Shown here: one piece after another, positions 3,712 to 5,535 of the stretch
Layout: each line of letters opens with the position of its first letter
Numbering within the stretch: position 1 is the first letter of the stretch
Source of the DNA: Pseudomonadota bacterium
GTDB taxonomy: Bacteria; Pseudomonadota; Alphaproteobacteria; Rhizobiales; Xanthobacteraceae
Assembly (NCBI GenBank): GCA_023433965.1
Contig: JAEYTQ010000682.1
Span: 1 to 5,535, forward strand
DNA: 5,535 nt
Direction: 5' to 3'
The notes under the pieces: model-generated
Seen by the model: only the letters and a program-made list of their open reading frames with translations
Told to the model about the DNA's origin: nothing
Databases searched by the model: none
Made by a program: the position numbers and the translations under genes

Positions 3712-5535
3712 CTACCTCTTTTTCCACCCGCCCCGTCGTCCCGGCATCCCGCCGCTGCTCTTCGGCGCCGGTCCGAACTCCGGCCCCGACTGCCTTGAGT
3801 CCGTCGGCTGGATGATCCGGCTCGTACTTCCGAACGGTTTTGACGGCAGCGCGCGGCTCTCGCGGAAAGGCAGCGATTCCGGGCCGTGCATCTCGTCGAG
3901 ATGCGGCTTGTGCACCTTGGAGCCGGAGCCGCCGCCGCTCGCCTTCAGCGCGGAGCTGACGGTTTTCTTCTTCATGGCGCTGACGGGCAGGTTGGCGGCG
4001 TCGCCGTACTTCTTAGCTCCCGTATAGGCGCCGGCCTTGCCCGCGACCACGCGCTGCTTGGCGGTGGGGTCGTCGACGACGGCGAGCTCGGTGGCGCGCA
4101 GGCGCTTGACCTCGTCGCGCAGGCGGGCGGCCTCCTCGAAGTTCAGGTCGGCGGCGGCCTCGCGCATTCGCGTTTCGAGGTCGGCGAGCACGGCTTCGAA
4201 ATTGTGGCCGATCGAGATGACGTCGTCGGTCATGTCGTGGCCGCCGACCTCGACCAGAACGTGGTCGCGCTCATAGACGGAGTTGAGGATGTCGCCGATC
4301 TGCTTCTTCACGCTCTCCGGCGTGATGCCGTTGGCGGTGTTGTACTCGACCTGCTTCTCGCGGCGGCGGTTGGTCTCGGCGATGGCGCGCTCCATCGAGC
4401 CGGTCATCTGGTCGGCGTAAAGGATCACCTTGCCGTCGACGTTGCGCGCGGCGCGGCCGATGGTCTGGATCAAGGACGTTTCACTGCGCAGGAAACCTTC
4501 CTTGTCGGCGTCGAGGATCGCGACCAGCGCGCATTCGGGGATGTCGAGGCCTTCGCGCAGCAGGTTGATGCCCACCAGCGCGTCGAACGCGCCGAGACGC
4601 AAATCGCGGATGATCTCGATGCGCTCGATGGTGTCGATATCGCTGTGCATGTAGCGGACGCGGATGCCCTGCTCGTGCAGATATTCGGTGAGATCCTCCG
4701 CCATGCGCTTCGTGAGAACCGTGATCAGCGAGCGATAGCCGGCCTGCGCGGTCGCGCGCACCTCGCCGACGAGGTCGTCGACCTGGGTGCGGGCAGGGCG
4801 GATGTCGACGGGCGGATCGATCAGTCCGGTGGGGCGAATGACCTGCTCGACGAACACGCCGCCGCTCTCGTTCAGCTCCCAGCTGCCCGGCGTCGCCGAC
4901 ACCGCGACGGTTTGCGGCCGCATCATGTCCCACTCCTCGAAGCGGAGCGGGCGGTTGTCCATGCAGGAGGGCAGGCGGAAACCGTATTCGGCCAGCGTCG
5001 CCTTGCGGCGGAAGTCGCCGCGGAACATGGCGCCGATCTGCGGGATGGTGACGTGGCTCTCGTCGGCGAAGATCAGTGCGTTGTCGGGCACGTATTCGAA
5101 CAGCGTCGGCGGCGGCTCGCCGGGCCGGCGTCCCGTGAGATAGCGCGAATAGTTCTCGATGCCGGCGCAGCTTCCGGTCGCCTCCATCATCTCGAGGTCG
5201 AAGGTGGTGCGCTGCTCCAGCCGCTGCGCTTCCAGCAGGCGGCCCTGGTCGTGCAGCTGGTCGAGCCGCTGCTTCAATTCGAACTTGATCGACTTGATCG
5301 CCTGCACCAGCGTCGGCCGCGGTGTCACATAGTGCGAATTGGCGTACATCTTGATGAATTCGAGCTCGTCCTGCTTGTGGCCGGTGAGCGGGTCGAACTC
5401 CTCGATCGCCTCGATGGTGTCGCCGAACAGGTTCACACGCCAGGCGCGGTCTTCATAGTGCGCCGGGAAAATGTCGATGACGTCGCCGCGCACGCGGAAG
5501 GTGCCGCGGGTGAAATCGGCCTGGGTGCGCTTGTA
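3712..5535 (-). CDS. uvrB: UvrABC system protein B, 3' 608 codons (N-terminus outside window)
   Basis: UvrB is the damage-verifying helicase-like subunit of nucleotide excision repair. It is loaded onto DNA by UvrA and then recruits UvrC for incision. The frame is open to the right edge; the visible part begins [20 protein letters not shown], well inside the protein, so the Walker A motif and the damage-probing beta hairpin are missing from view. Visible landmarks, numbered from the edge, are the YSRYLTGR segment (about 129-136), the motif II DESH (158-161), SATPG (213-217), the [15 protein letters not shown] strand (about 268-282), [13 protein letters not shown] (322-334) and the arginine-finger motif QTIGRAARN (357-365). 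The C-terminal UVR domain, which contacts UvrC, lies at about 445-480. A further basic, Gly/Ser/Pro-rich tail of about 127 residues (481-607) ends GRRGGWKKR before a TAG stop. Escherichia coli UvrB ends soon after the UVR domain, so this tail is an extension. In bacteria with an SOS response uvrB is often LexA-controlled, but its promoter is not in the window. Confidence 0.98.
   Translation of the reverse strand, partial: YKRTQADFTRGTFRVRGDVIDIFPAHYEDRAWRVNLFGDTIEAIEEFDPLTGHKQDELEFIKMYANSHYVTPRPTLVQAIKSIKFELKQRLDQLHDQGRLLEAQRLEQRTTFDLEMMEATGSCAGIENYSRYLTGRRPGEPPPTLFEYVPDNALIFADESHVTIPQIGAMFRGDFRRKATLAEYGFRLPSCMDNRPLRFEEWDMMRPQTVAVSATPGSWELNESGGVFVEQVIRPTGLIDPPVDIRPARTQVDDLVGEVRATAQAGYRSLITVLTKRMAEDLTEYLHEQGIRVRYMHSDIDTIERIEIIRDLRLGAFDALVGINLLREGLDIPECALVAILDADKEGFLRSETSLIQTIGRAARNVDGKVILYADQMTGSMERAIAETNRRREKQVEYNTANGITPESVKKQIGDILNSVYERDHVLVEVGGHDMTDDVISIGHNFEAVLADLETRMREAAADLNFEEAARLRDEVKRLRATELAVVDDPTAKQRVVAGKAGAYTGAKKYGDAANLPVSAMKKKTVSSALKASGGGSGSKVHKPHLDEMHGPESLPFRESRALPSKPFGSTSRIIQPTDSRQSGPEFGPAPKSSGGMPGRRGGWKKR

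Noticed and set aside
1..5535. CRISPR array, tRNA or rRNA gene, transposase, toxin-antitoxin or defence system
   Set aside because: No regularly spaced direct repeats, RNA gene landmarks or recognisable proteins of these classes were seen. The genes here are housekeeping or hypothetical, without a clustered system.

Overview
The window comes from a high-GC alphaproteobacterium, most likely Bradyrhizobium or a close relative in the Nitrobacteraceae. Three things point there: the UvrB sequence has an alphaproteobacterial character, third codon positions are strongly GC-rich, and the intergenic gaps carry short palindromic repeats of kinds I associate from memory with Bradyrhizobium genomes. No search was run, so the genus is an inference.

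Layout from left to right. The first 36 codons of a minus-strand gene (phasin-like at best) run off the left edge (1-108). A minus-strand orphan gene (305-1219) encodes an exported, beta-rich protein with a C-terminal aromatic residue, probably an outer-membrane or periplasmic protein. A 361-base gap (1220-1580) is full of inverted repeats, including a near-perfect 30-bp palindrome. Two minus-strand paralogues of the SnoaL/NTF2-like fold follow (1581-2021 and 2255-2701). The gap between them holds a plausible promoter with an overlapping GntR- or TetR-like operator. A 353-base divergent gap with no recognised feature leads to a small plus-strand gene for a membrane protein with about three transmembrane segments (3055-3441). 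The stop codon of that gene abuts a 162-bp MITE-like element with 16-bp terminal inverted repeats and possible 9-bp target duplications. A second short palindromic repeat follows. The 3' 608 codons of uvrB on the minus strand (3712-5535) then run off the right edge.

The genes do not form an obvious pathway or operon. UvrB is the only confident functional assignment (nucleotide excision repair). The two NTF2-like proteins are probably a duplicated pair with unknown ligands. I found no convincing new multi-gene system. The observations most worth following are the repeat element placed exactly at a stop codon, the palindrome cluster at 1346-1580, the operator-like site at 2110-2123, and the orphan exported protein.
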